Source of the DNA: Flavobacterium sp.
Lineage (GTDB): Bacteria; Bacteroidota; Bacteroidia; Flavobacteriales; Flavobacteriaceae
DNA length: 37,877 nt
Assembly (NCBI GenBank): GCA_024644655.1
Contig: JAHEHJ010000050.1
Span: 1 to 37,877, forward strand
Direction: 5' to 3'
The notes beneath the pieces are model-generated. The model was not told the origin of the DNA. It saw only the letters and a program-made list of their open reading frames with translations, and ran no database searches. Of this stretch, positions 15,578-23,978 are shown piece after piece. Numbering within the stretch: position 1 is the first letter of the stretch; each line of letters begins with the position of its first letter. The position numbers and the translations under genes are program-made.

Positions 15578-17893
15578 ATGGCACAAAAAAATAGTACTAG
15601 CGTTAAAGACATTACCTACTACAAAAAGAAGTTTTGGAAGGTGTTTTTTTATGGCATTGGAGTAATGTTTTTGTTCTTTACCCTTGCTTCATGGGGCTTC
15701 TTTGGAAGTATGCCTTCCTTTGAAGATTTGGAAAACCCAGATTCCAATTTAGCTACGGAGATAATTTCTTCCGATGGTGTTACCATTGGAAAGTTTTACA
15801 ATGAAAACAGAACACCTATTAAATATGAAGATTTACCTCCTAGTATTGTAAAAGCATTAGTAGCTACAGAAGATGAACGTTTTTACGAACATTCAGGTAT
15901 CGATGCGAAGCGAACTTTTGGTGCTGCAGTAAAATTAGGATCTAATGGTGGGGCTAGTACACTAACCCAACAGTTGGCCAAACTACTTTTTCACGGAGAA
16001 GGGTCTAGCTTTAAACCTTTTCGTGTTATTCAAAAAGTAAAAGAGTGGATTATTGCCATCAAATTAGAGCGTCAATACACTAAGAATGAAATCATTACCA
16101 TGTATCTCAACAAAGCTGATTTTGTAAATACAGCTGTAGGGATTCGCTCTGCATCTAAAGTATATTTTGGCAAAGAACCACGCGATTTAACCGTTGACGA
16201 AGCCGCTATGTTTGTGGGTATGCTTAAAAACCCTTCTTATTTCAATCCGCTTCGCCGTTTGGAAAAAGTTAGAAATCGTAGAAATGTTGTTTTGGGTCAA
16301 ATGGTACGTAATGGAATTTTGGATAAACCCACTAAAGATATTTTATCTAGACAACCTATTATTCTTCATTTCCATCCCGAAAGTCATAAAGAAGGAACCG
16401 CTACTTATTTCCGTGAGTTCCTTAGAGAATACATGAAAAACTGGGCTAAAGAAAATAAAAGACCTGATGGTAATGATTGGGATATCTATAGTGATGGCCT
16501 TAAAATATATACCACTATCGATTCTAAAATACAAGAACATGCTGAAGAAGCTGTTAGTGCTCACATGAAGAATCTGCAACAAGAATTCTTTTCACAACAA
16601 AAAGACAATCCTAATGCCCCTTTTGTGAACATTACCGAGACTGAAACCCAATCCATAATGGATAAGTCCATGAAGAATTCGGAACGTTGGCGTGTGATGA
16701 AAGATTTGGACAAAACCGACGAAGAAATTATAGCATCGTTTAAGGTAAAAACCAAAATGAAAATTTTCTCTTGGAAAGGAGAAATTGACACAACCATGAC
16801 GCCTATCGATTCCATTCGGTACTACAAACACTTCTTACAAGCTGGATTGATGTCTATGGAACCGCAAACAGGCCATATCAAAGCATGGGTGGGTGGTATT
16901 GATTATAAATATTTTCAATACGACCACGTAGGTCAAGGAGCACGCCAAGTAGGTTCTACATTCAAACCTTTTGTTTATGCTACGGCTATTGAACAATTAG
17001 GGATGTCTCCTTGTGATACAATTATAGATGGTCCTTTTATGATACACAAAGGACGCCACAATGTAACCGAAGACTGGGAACCAAAAAATTCTGATCGTCA
17101 ATACAGAGGTATGGTTACTTTGAAAAAGGCATTGGCCTTATCTATAAATACTATTTCTGCCAAATTAATTGATAAAACTGGCCCTGAAGCAGTAGTTACA
17201 TTAACCAAAAAATTAGGGGTTAAGTCAGAAATACCAGCTCAACCTTCTATTGCTCTTGGAGCTGTAGACATCACTGTGGAAGATATGGTGGCAGCTTATA
17301 GTACGTTTGCCAATCAAGGGGTCTATATTAAGCCTCAATTCATTAGTCGTATTGAAGATAAAAATGGTGTGGTTCTCTACGAACCAGTACCCGAAACTCA
17401 TGACGTATTAAATAAAGACATCGCCTATGCGGTAATCAAATTATTGGAAGGAGTAACGGAATCCGGATCGGGTGTGCGTTTACGTACTCAAGGAGGAGGA
17501 AATGGCGACAACCGTTGGACGGGTTATCCTTATATGTTCACCAATCCAATAGCTGGAAAAACAGGAACTTCCCAAAACCAATCTGATGGATGGTTTATCG
17601 GAATGGTGCCTAACTTAGTTACAGGAGTATGGGTAGGTTGTGAAGATCGTTCGGCTCGTTTCAAAGGGATAACTTATGGACAAGGAGCAACTGCAGCCTT
17701 ACCAATTTGGGGGTATATGATGAAGAAATGTTATGAAGACAAAGACCTTCTAATTTCTAAAGAGGCCTTCCAACGACCCGATAATCTTTCAATAAGGGTA
17801 GATTGCTATGAACCTAGAAAAGAAGAACCAACAGACTCTACTGCAGTCCCAACTGATGAGGAAGAACAAGATCCTGACCAATTAACCTTATAA
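15578..17893 (+). CDS. Class A penicillin-binding protein (PBP1A-type)
   Basis: This bifunctional peptidoglycan synthase polymerises lipid II and cross-links peptides in the periplasm. Of 771 residues, 21-43 form the membrane anchor. The GT51 domain has the catalytic Glu98 in VATEDERFYEH and GGASTLTQQLAK. The transpeptidase domain has S460 in GSTFKPF, the SxN motif SIN at 522-524, and KTG at 661-663 (AGKTGTSQNQSDGWFIG). The tail is acidic (about 750-771). All catalytic motifs are intact. It is probably cotranscribed with gldH and closed by a terminator at 17913. Confidence 0.96.
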   Translation: MAQKNSTSVKDITYYKKKFWKVFFYGIGVMFLFFTLASWGFFGSMPSFEDLENPDSNLATEIISSDGVTIGKFYNENRTPIKYEDLPPSIVKALVATEDERFYEHSGIDAKRTFGAAVKLGSNGGASTLTQQLAKLLFHGEGSSFKPFRVIQKVKEWIIAIKLERQYTKNEIITMYLNKADFVNTAVGIRSASKVYFGKEPRDLTVDEAAMFVGMLKNPSYFNPLRRLEKVRNRRNVVLGQMVRNGILDKPTKDILSRQPIILHFHPESHKEGTATYFREFLREYMKNWAKENKRPDGNDWDIYSDGLKIYTTIDSKIQEHAEEAVSAHMKNLQQEFFSQQKDNPNAPFVNITETETQSIMDKSMKNSERWRVMKDLDKTDEEIIASFKVKTKMKIFSWKGEIDTTMTPIDSIRYYKHFLQAGLMSMEPQTGHIKAWVGGIDYKYFQYDHVGQGARQVGSTFKPFVYATAIEQLGMSPCDTIIDGPFMIHKGRHNVTEDWEPKNSDRQYRGMVTLKKALALSINTISAKLIDKTGPEAVVTLTKKLGVKSEIPAQPSIALGAVDITVEDMVAAYSTFANQGVYIKPQFISRIEDKNGVVLYEPVPETHDVLNKDIAYAVIKLLEGVTESGSGVRLRTQGGGNGDNRWTGYPYMFTNPIAGKTGTSQNQSDGWFIGMVPNLVTGVWVGCEDRSARFKGITYGQGATAALPIWGYMMKKCYEDKDLLISKEAFQRPDNLSIRVDCYEPRKEEPTDSTAVPTDEEEQDPDQLTL

Positions 17894-17912
17894 AGGTTTT
17901 TGATATAAATAG

Positions 17913-17946
17913 AATCCCGCTACTTTATGTAAGCGGGATTTTTTTT
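17913..17946 (+). terminator. Terminator after the PBP gene
   Basis: A 9-bp stem AATCCCGCT/AGCGGGATT with a 10-base loop is followed at once by a T-run, 20 bp after the stop codon. Confidence 0.9.
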
Positions 17947-18067
17947 GCCATTCTCCTTTAATACCTATTATCAACTATTCTTCCAATTACAATTTATAGA
18001 GTATAGCATGGTAAAAAAGCAAGCTATTCTCTTTCTCTTTTCTCTCTTAAGTTCGCTTTAAAATTCA

Positions 18068-18075
18068 TAAATTTA
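18068..18075 (+). promoter_or_regulatory. Putative -7 box of the CoA-transferase operon
   Basis: TAAATTTA (one change from TAnnTTTG) lies 37 bp before the scoA ATG in the only gap ahead of the operon. Confidence 0.4.
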
Positions 18076-18112
18076 CGGCACAAACGATTTAAACTAACAA
18101 TACAAATCCAAC

Positions 18113-18814
18113 ATGATTAACAAAAAAGTAAACTCTGTACAGGAAGCACTAAAAGGAATCGAAGACCACATGACCATCATGTTGGGCGGGTTTGGCCTTT
18201 GTGGAATACCTGAAAACAGCATAGCCGAATTGGTAAAAAAAGGAACTACCGGTCTTACTTGTATATCAAATAATGCAGGTGTAGATGATTTCGGATTGGG
18301 GCTGTTGCTTCAAAAAAAACAAATAAAAAAGATGATATCTTCCTATGTTGGAGAAAATGCTGAATTCGAACGCCAAATGCTATCGGGTGAACTCGATGTA
18401 GAGTTAACACCACAAGGAACTTTAGCCGAAAAATGCCGTGCTGCTCAAGCAGGTATCCCGGCTTTCTTTACTCCTGCTGGTTACGGAACGGAAGTGGCTG
18501 AAGGCAAAGAAGTACGAGAATTCAATGGGAAAATGCACATCTTAGAACTAGCGTATAAAGCCGACTTCTCCATAGTAAAAGCATGGAAAGGAGATGAAGC
18601 GGGTAATCTTATTTTTAAAGGAACTGCACGAAATTTTAATCCCTGTATGGCAGGTGCAGCCCAAATTACCATAGCGGAAGTGGAAGAATTAGTTCCAGCA
18701 GGTTCATTAGACCCTAACCAAATCCACATCCCTGGCATCATGGTACAACGCATCTTCCAAGGAGAGACATTTGAAAAACGTATTGAACAACGTACAACCC
18801 GTATAAAAGAGTAA
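18113..18814 (+). CDS. scoA: Succinyl-CoA:3-ketoacid CoA transferase subunit A
   Basis: This is the alpha subunit of the enzyme that moves CoA from succinyl-CoA to acetoacetate (EC 2.8.3.5), for ketone-body or amino-acid use. Its 233 residues include the CoA-binding loop [13 protein letters not shown] at about 25-37, [15 protein letters not shown], the conserved [23 protein letters not shown] region and [20 protein letters not shown] near the end. It is separated by 2 bp from subunit B. An acetate/butyrate CoA transferase (AtoD) is an alternative on sequence alone. Confidence 0.93.
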   Translation: MINKKVNSVQEALKGIEDHMTIMLGGFGLCGIPENSIAELVKKGTTGLTCISNNAGVDDFGLGLLLQKKQIKKMISSYVGENAEFERQMLSGELDVELTPQGTLAEKCRAAQAGIPAFFTPAGYGTEVAEGKEVREFNGKMHILELAYKADFSIVKAWKGDEAGNLIFKGTARNFNPCMAGAAQITIAEVEELVPAGSLDPNQIHIPGIMVQRIFQGETFEKRIEQRTTRIKE

Positions 18815-18816
18815 TC

Positions 18817-19473
18817 ATGGCTTTAGATAAAAACGATATTGCAAAACGAATTGCCAAAGAAGTAAAAGACAAATACTTTGTCAACCTTGGTATAGGCATT
18901 CCAACCTTAGTTGCCAATTATGTTCGCCATGATATTTCAGTGGAATTTCAAAGTGAAAATGGTGTATTGGGAATGGGACCTTTCCCTTTTGAAGGAGAAG
19001 AAGATGCGGATTTAATCAACGCTGGAAAGCAAACCATTACTACCTTACCAGGGGCGAGTTTCTTTGACTCTGCTTTCAGTTTTGGAATGATTCGCAGTCA
19101 GAAAGTAGATCTAACCATACTTGGTGCTATGGAAGTAGCAGAGAATGGTGATATAGCCAACTGGAAAATACCGGGTAAAATGGTTAAAGGTATGGGTGGT
19201 GCAATGGATTTAGTAGCCTCTGCCGAGAATATCATTGTAGCCATGATGCATGTAAACAAAGCCGGAGAAAGTAAGATATTAAAACGGTGTACCTTACCGC
19301 TAACAGGTGTAGGTTGCGTGAAAAAAGTAGTTACCGAATTGGCGGTTCTTGAAATAACTCCAAAAGGATTTAAACTTTTAGAACGAGCTCCTGGGGTAAC
19401 TGTGGAACACATTATTGCATCTACCGAAGCGGAACTGATTATTGAGGGAGAAATTCCGGAGATGATGATATAA
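18817..19473 (+). CDS. scoB: Succinyl-CoA:3-ketoacid CoA transferase subunit B
   Basis: This is the beta subunit carrying the catalytic glutamate, Glu47 in FQSENGVLGMGPFP, which forms the glutamyl-CoA thioester. Its 218 residues begin with VNLGIGIPTLVANY. The middle has LPGASFFDSAFSFGMIR and DLTILGAMEVAENGDIANWKIPGKMVKGMGGAMDL, typical of ScoB/AtoA. It forms an operon with scoA and ends ahead of a bidirectional terminator. Confidence 0.94.
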   Translation: MALDKNDIAKRIAKEVKDKYFVNLGIGIPTLVANYVRHDISVEFQSENGVLGMGPFPFEGEEDADLINAGKQTITTLPGASFFDSAFSFGMIRSQKVDLTILGAMEVAENGDIANWKIPGKMVKGMGGAMDLVASAENIIVAMMHVNKAGESKILKRCTLPLTGVGCVKKVVTELAVLEITPKGFKLLERAPGVTVEHIIASTEAELIIEGEIPEMMI

Positions 19474-19494
19474 TACAGCTTCGACTAAAAATAG

Positions 19495-19533
19495 AAAAAC
19501 CACAAAACTCGATTGATTTTTGTGGTTTTTTTA
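19495..19533. terminator. Bidirectional terminator between convergent genes
   Basis: AAAAACCACAAAA (19495-19507) pairs with TTTTTGTGGTTTTT (19517-19530). There are T-runs on both strands, so it can end scoB on the plus strand and the 19546-19938 gene on the minus strand. Confidence 0.9.
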
Positions 19534-19545
19534 TGGATATATTTA

Positions 19546-19938
19546 CTATTTTGTATCCAAATACTCCAGCAATACCGGCGAAGCATTTCCAAACGTGGGA
19601 TCTTGATTTGTTATTGTTACAGCCTTCTTTTTGTTTAATTTATATACCAAATCAAATTCCGTAGTAAATAATATAACCGACGAAAACGGATTATTTATAA
19701 ACGGTAATAGTCTGTCAAATGCCGCTTCAATGGAATAAAACTCTACAATTTCTTCTTGTTGAAATTTGAATTTAAGCTCTAGTTGCAAAACTTCTTCCTC
19801 CACTACTGGGCGAATATATATATTCATTAGCTGAGTATTTCCAATGGTTTTGGCAAAGGTTAATTTGGCAAAAGTTCCATCGGCCAGACTTTCTTTTACT
19901 TTGGAATAGAAGGCAACAAATGTTTCTGTAAATAGCAT
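19546..19938 (-). CDS. Small protein resembling the N-terminal domain of a Bacteroidetes methyltransferase
   Basis: This 130-residue soluble protein has no signal peptide. Its pattern includes DGTFAKLTFAK, then IYIRPV, then ILFTTEFDLVYKLNKKK and a closing DPTFGNASP. It recalls, from memory, the N-terminal ~120 residues of a class I SAM-dependent methyltransferase family in Bacteroidetes that has LFTT, KK and PTF at matching places. Here the protein stops just where that family continues into a basic HDREK-type linker and the methyltransferase domain, so the catalytic part is absent. It lies 1 bp after the fumarase stop and is presumably cotranscribed. Function unknown. Confidence 0.7.
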   Translation of the reverse strand: MLFTETFVAFYSKVKESLADGTFAKLTFAKTIGNTQLMNIYIRPVVEEEVLQLELKFKFQQEEIVEFYSIEAAFDRLLPFINNPFSSVILFTTEFDLVYKLNKKKAVTITNQDPTFGNASPVLLEYLDTK

Positions 19939-19939
19939 G

Positions 19940-21547
19940 TTAATGACTTAGATTAGCAAAGAAATCATTCCCTTTATCATCGGTAATAATAAATGCAGGA
20001 AAGTCTTTTATGGTAATTTTACGAACCGCTTCCATGCCTAATTCTTCGAAGTCAACTACCTCAACCGAAAGAATATTCTCTTTGGCCAAAATAGCGGCAG
20101 GACCTCCAATAGAGCCTAAATAAAACCCACCATATTTTTGACACGCATTCATCACCTCTTTGCCTCGGTTACCTTTGGCTAACATGATCATACTTCCTCC
20201 TGCTGCTTGGAATTCATCTACATACACGTCCATTCGCCCAGCAGTAGTAGGTCCAAAACTTCCAGAGGGCATTCCTTCAGGCGTTTTAGCAGGTCCAGCA
20301 TAATACACTGGGTGTTTTTTGAAATAATCGGGCATTGCTTTTCCAGCATCCAACAATTCTTTAATCTTAGCATGGGCAATATCTCGGGCTACGATTAAAG
20401 TACCATTTAATTTCAAACGAGTTTTGATAGGATACTTAGACAATTCGGCCAATACTTCTTTCATAGGTCTGTCTAAATCAATTTCAACAGGCGCTTCCAA
20501 ATGAGGAGCTGTTGCTGGTAAAAACTGTTTTGGATTGGTTTCCAATTGCTCTACAAAAATACCGTCTTTGGTAATTTTACCTTTAATGTTTCTATCGGCT
20601 GAACAAGAAACCCCCATCCCTACCGGACAAGAAGCAGCATGACGAGGCAATCGAATCACACGCACATCATGTGTTAAATATTTTCCGCCAAATTGAGCTC
20701 CAATGTGGCTTTCTTGACATATTAATTGTACTTTTTTCTCCCATTCCAAATCGCGGAAGGCTTGACCCGCCATATTTCCTGTAGTAGGTAAGTTATCAAA
20801 ATAACCTGCCGAAGCTTTTTTAACGGCAGCCAAATTAGCTTCGGCCGAAGTGCCTCCAATTACAATCGCCAAATGATAAGGTGGACATGCTGAAGTCCCT
20901 AAATCCATAATACGTTCACGAACGAATTCGTCTAACGATTTTTCATTAAGTAATGATTTGGTCTTTTGGTATAAAAAGGTTTTGTTGGCCGAACCTCCTC
21001 CTTTGGCAAGGAAAAGAAATTCATAAGTGGCTCCTTTTTTAGCATAAATATCAATTTGTGCTGGAAGGTTAGAACCTGAATTCTTTTCTTCAAACATGGA
21101 TATAGGTACAATTTGGGAATATCTCAAATTTCGATTTTGATAGGTATTAAAAATTCCTTTAGACAACCATTCTCCATCTTCGGCACCCGTATACACATTT
21201 TCTCCTTTCTTTGCCATCACTATAGCAGTTCCTGTGTCTTGACAAGAAGGCAATTGCCCTTCTACAGCCACAACAGCATTTTGCAATAAATTGTAAGCTA
21301 CAAAACGATCGTTATCCGTCGCTTCTGGGTCTTCTATAATGTTTCTTAATTTTTGTAGGTGGGAAGAACGCAACATAAAGGACACGTCACTTAAGGCAAT
21401 TTCTGCCAATAATTCTAACCCTTTAGGATCAATAGTAAGTATTTCGCGGTCACCTAATTGTTGTACGGAAACAAAATCAGAAGTGATTTTTTTATAGGTT
21501 GTATCGTCTTTCAAAATCGGATACGGGTCTTGGTATATAAAGTCCAT
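19940..21547 (-). CDS. fumB: Class I fumarate hydratase (Fe-S dependent)
   Basis: This enzyme interconverts fumarate and malate in the TCA cycle (EC 4.2.1.2). The 535-residue single-chain enzyme has the alpha part (residues up to ~320) with cluster cysteines Cys102 in LPSCQDTG, Cys221 in TSACPPYH and Cys307/Cys315 in the [16 protein letters not shown] region, and KGGGSANKT in between. The beta part from ~350 has [23 protein letters not shown] and GGPAAIL. This is the oxygen-sensitive class I form, although the organism is evidently aerobic. The gene symbol is by similarity to fumA/fumB; the class is certain. Confidence 0.95.
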   Translation of the reverse strand: MDFIYQDPYPILKDDTTYKKITSDFVSVQQLGDREILTIDPKGLELLAEIALSDVSFMLRSSHLQKLRNIIEDPEATDNDRFVAYNLLQNAVVAVEGQLPSCQDTGTAIVMAKKGENVYTGAEDGEWLSKGIFNTYQNRNLRYSQIVPISMFEEKNSGSNLPAQIDIYAKKGATYEFLFLAKGGGSANKTFLYQKTKSLLNEKSLDEFVRERIMDLGTSACPPYHLAIVIGGTSAEANLAAVKKASAGYFDNLPTTGNMAGQAFRDLEWEKKVQLICQESHIGAQFGGKYLTHDVRVIRLPRHAASCPVGMGVSCSADRNIKGKITKDGIFVEQLETNPKQFLPATAPHLEAPVEIDLDRPMKEVLAELSKYPIKTRLKLNGTLIVARDIAHAKIKELLDAGKAMPDYFKKHPVYYAGPAKTPEGMPSGSFGPTTAGRMDVYVDEFQAAGGSMIMLAKGNRGKEVMNACQKYGGFYLGSIGGPAAILAKENILSVEVVDFEELGMEAVRKITIKDFPAFIITDDKGNDFFANLSH

Positions 21548-21568
21548 TTCGAATAAATATTAGAAATG

Positions 21569-21576
21569 TAAAGTTA
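21569..21576 (-). promoter_or_regulatory. Putative -7 box of the fumarase gene
   Basis: On the minus strand TAACTTTA lies 21 bp upstream of the fumarase ATG and differs from TAnnTTTG only in the last base. No properly spaced TTG was found. Confidence 0.35.
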
Positions 21577-21599
21577 ATGAAAGTTGCCAAAAAATGGGT

Positions 21600-22310
21600 T
21601 TATTTTCCAGAATTAAACGCTTCATAAGATTGCTTACTTTGACGGTATACTTTGTCTTTTGGAGTGAGGTATTTTAAAGCCCAATGGTTGTTTGTTTTTT
21701 TAAAATGAATGGAATCGGAATACTCGGCAATACCTATAGATTCATCATTGTCTTCCTCCCCTCCTCCCCCAAAAGTGATGTGTCGGTAATAAAAATCATC
21801 AGCAGTTCCTGTTATAATTTCACCCCAAGATCCCCATTCTCCATCAGACATAGAATTCCAATGAAAAAGGAACTGAGATTGGTTTTCTTTTATATAATAT
21901 AAATAGTTGTCATGAATATATCCACATGCCGGATAGCCTAACGTAATTGTGCGTAAAGGAGAAGCAACTGAATCGAGTTCCAATTTCCCATACCATTCTG
22001 ATTCTTTATCTATACCTTTAATTGATAATGGCGCTGAATAAATCAACCTCCTTTTTTGAAAGAATTCCAGTTGAAATTTAGCACTACAATTACTATCCTT
22101 CCCATACGTTTTTGATTTTAAATGAACCAAAGCATAATCCTCAAACCTAGTTTTGGGATCATACGAAAAAAACACAGTATCTGTAGTCAATTGATGTGGA
22201 GAAATTAAGGAAGAAATCACTTGGTTCTTGGTATGAACTGAGTCTTCATTAATATCTTTTTTACAACTGAAAATGGAAAGTAACACAAATAAAAGGAAGC
22301 ACTTTTTCAT
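21600..22310 (-). CDS. Lipoprotein of unknown function
   Basis: The 236-residue product starts MKKCFLLFVLLSIFSCKKD, a type II signal peptide with Cys16 as the lipidation site. The mature part has no recognised domain. It is hydrophilic with aromatic patches (DNYLYYIKENQSQFLFHW), a cysteine in YPACGYIHD, and a Gly/acidic loop, FGGGGEEDNDE. The start was set at the ATG at 22310 because it gives a clean lipoprotein signal; the longer upstream reading overlaps the preceding gene. It begins 8 bp after the stop of the SpmA/B-like gene, so the two are probably an operon. Similar small lipoproteins in this phylum are mostly uncharacterised. Confidence 0.8.
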   Translation of the reverse strand: MKKCFLLFVLLSIFSCKKDINEDSVHTKNQVISSLISPHQLTTDTVFFSYDPKTRFEDYALVHLKSKTYGKDSNCSAKFQLEFFQKRRLIYSAPLSIKGIDKESEWYGKLELDSVASPLRTITLGYPACGYIHDNYLYYIKENQSQFLFHWNSMSDGEWGSWGEIITGTADDFYYRHITFGGGGEEDNDESIGIAEYSDSIHFKKTNNHWALKYLTPKDKVYRQSKQSYEAFNSGK

Positions 22311-22318
22311 TGACACTA

Positions 22319-23758
22319 TTAAAAGAACCAACTTGCCACAAAAATGGCAGCTAGCACACAAATTAAATCAACTAATAACATAGTGCTTAACGTATATCGA
22401 GTGTTTTTTATATTAATAGAACCAAAGTAAACCGCTATTACATAGAAGGTGGTTTCCGCACTACATTGAAATATACAACTCAATCGTCCGGTGAAGGAAT
22501 CAGGACCAAAACTTCGCATAGAATCAATCATAAACCCTCGTGAGCCACCTGAACTAAAAGGACGTAACATAGCCACAGGTAAAGAATCGGTAATTTCTTT
22601 GCTCACTCCAATATGGGAAAACAGAAATGAAATACCATTACTGATGATTTCGAATAAACCACTGTTTCTAAAAAAAGAAATGGCAACTAACATTCCCAAT
22701 ACGTAGGGGAATATTTTAACCCCGGTTTGCAATCCGTTTTGGGCTCCCGTTACAAATGCATCAAAAATAGTAGTGCCTTTTTCAACAAACTTCTTTTCGT
22801 TGAAGAACGAGAAGAGCAATGTAAAAGCTATAATAACCACAAGCATTAAGCCCGACAAATTGGATGTAAAGAAATTTTTACCTATCAAATCCAAACGATT
22901 AATATAAAATAATAATCCAGCAATAGCTCCTATCAAACTCATAAGTGCTACCAATAAGGAAGCACTTTTAAAATTAACTTTTTGGCGAATCCCTACTATT
23001 AAAAATGCTGCTATTGTACCAATAAATGATGTGATGATACAAGGTAACATTACATCAGCTGGATTACTTGCATTTTCGGCCGCTCGATATCCTATAATTG
23101 AAGTAGGAATTAATGTTAATCCGGCAGCATGCAAGCACAAAAACATGATTTGGGCATCACTCGCCTTGTCTTTATCTGGATTGAGCTCTTGCAAACTCTG
23201 CATTGCTTTAAGACCAAAAGGAGTTGCCGCAGAATCCAATCCGAGAAAATTGGCTGCAAAATTTAACGTCATATAGGAAATCGATTCGTGGTCCTTAGGA
23301 ATACTAGGAAAGACTTTGGCAAATACAGGACTCAATCTTTTGGCTAATTTTTCTGAGGCTCCTGAAATAATCAACAATTCCATCAATCCACAAAAGAAAG
23401 CCAAATAGGCTATTAATGGTAAAATCAAATCCATCAAACTGGTTTTACAAGTAGGTAATAAACCATCTGTTTTTTGGAGTCCGCTGTATATTTTTACGGT
23501 TTTACTTTTATACACATAAGTCGTATCGGCATTTAAGGTATCTCTATTGATAATCATTGTCTGCTCTGGAGCCTTTTCGATACTGTCTTTTATAAATAGT
23601 GGAAGTTGATTGATGTATTTTTCAGAAATCAATACAGGGTCATCTTTTTTTCCGTTCAATACAAAATCAATAGTATAGGTATTGGCCATACATAAGCTTA
23701 CCACAACATACACTATTGAAGAAACAAAAATTGCAAGCCAAAATCTACTCAATACCAT
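22319..23758 (-). CDS. Fused SpmA/SpmB-type membrane protein (nucleoside recognition/Gate domains)
   Basis: This 479-residue integral membrane protein has an N-terminal membrane segment (FWLAIFVSSIVYVVVSLCMA) and a hydrophilic stretch of about 75 residues. Its first Gate-type domain shows LMELLIISGASEKLAKRLSPV and the conserved NFAANFLGLDSAATPFGLKAM. More membrane segments follow, then a second Gate domain with GAQNGLQTGVKIFPYVLGMLVA, RPFSSGGSRGFMID and FQCSAETTFYVIAVYFGS. These are the hallmarks of SpmA followed by SpmB, fused. In Bacillus, SpmA/B act in spore maturation; this organism should not sporulate, so the role is unknown, possibly export of a small molecule. I chose the ATG at 23758, since a -7 box overlaps the longer start at 23785. 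Confidence 0.88.
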   Translation of the reverse strand: MVLSRFWLAIFVSSIVYVVVSLCMANTYTIDFVLNGKKDDPVLISEKYINQLPLFIKDSIEKAPEQTMIINRDTLNADTTYVYKSKTVKIYSGLQKTDGLLPTCKTSLMDLILPLIAYLAFFCGLMELLIISGASEKLAKRLSPVFAKVFPSIPKDHESISYMTLNFAANFLGLDSAATPFGLKAMQSLQELNPDKDKASDAQIMFLCLHAAGLTLIPTSIIGYRAAENASNPADVMLPCIITSFIGTIAAFLIVGIRQKVNFKSASLLVALMSLIGAIAGLLFYINRLDLIGKNFFTSNLSGLMLVVIIAFTLLFSFFNEKKFVEKGTTIFDAFVTGAQNGLQTGVKIFPYVLGMLVAISFFRNSGLFEIISNGISFLFSHIGVSKEITDSLPVAMLRPFSSGGSRGFMIDSMRSFGPDSFTGRLSCIFQCSAETTFYVIAVYFGSINIKNTRYTLSTMLLVDLICVLAAIFVASWFF

Positions 23759-23773
23759 AACCCGTTTTTTTGG

Positions 23774-23781
23774 TAAATGTA
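23774..23781 (-). promoter_or_regulatory. Putative -7 box of the SpmA/B-like gene
   Basis: TACATTTA on the minus strand differs from TAnnTTTG in the last base and lies 15 bp upstream of the ATG at 23758. It overlaps the alternative ATG at 23785, arguing that the shorter start is used. Confidence 0.4.
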
Positions 23782-23915
23782 ACATTTATCGATTTTGTAA
23801 AGAAATATTTTTAGTTACAAAAAGGATAACTATTGCTTTTATTGTAAAAAAGTTCCTTTATTATTGTTGAAAATTAAAGTTTTACAAATAAAAAGAGAGG
23901 AATTAATGTTAATTT

Positions 23916-23930
23916 CTGCTTAGTAAGCAG
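23916..23930. promoter_or_regulatory. Perfect inverted repeat at the protease promoter (operator candidate)
   Basis: CTGCTTA-G-TAAGCAG is a perfect 7+1+7 inverted repeat. It ends 10 bp before the TATATTTG -7 box, so it covers the region where a -33 element would be bound. That position fits a repressor or activator site. Confidence 0.45.
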
Positions 23931-23940
23931 TTCGGATTAA

Positions 23941-23948
23941 TATATTTG
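23941..23948 (+). promoter_or_regulatory. -7 box of the protease gene
   Basis: TATATTTG is an exact TAnnTTTG match, 30 bp before the ATG at 23979. The -33 element is not clear and is replaced by the inverted repeat at 23916-23930. Confidence 0.55.
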
Positions 23949-23978
23949 TGCCCTATAACCATAACCAAATCCATTATA

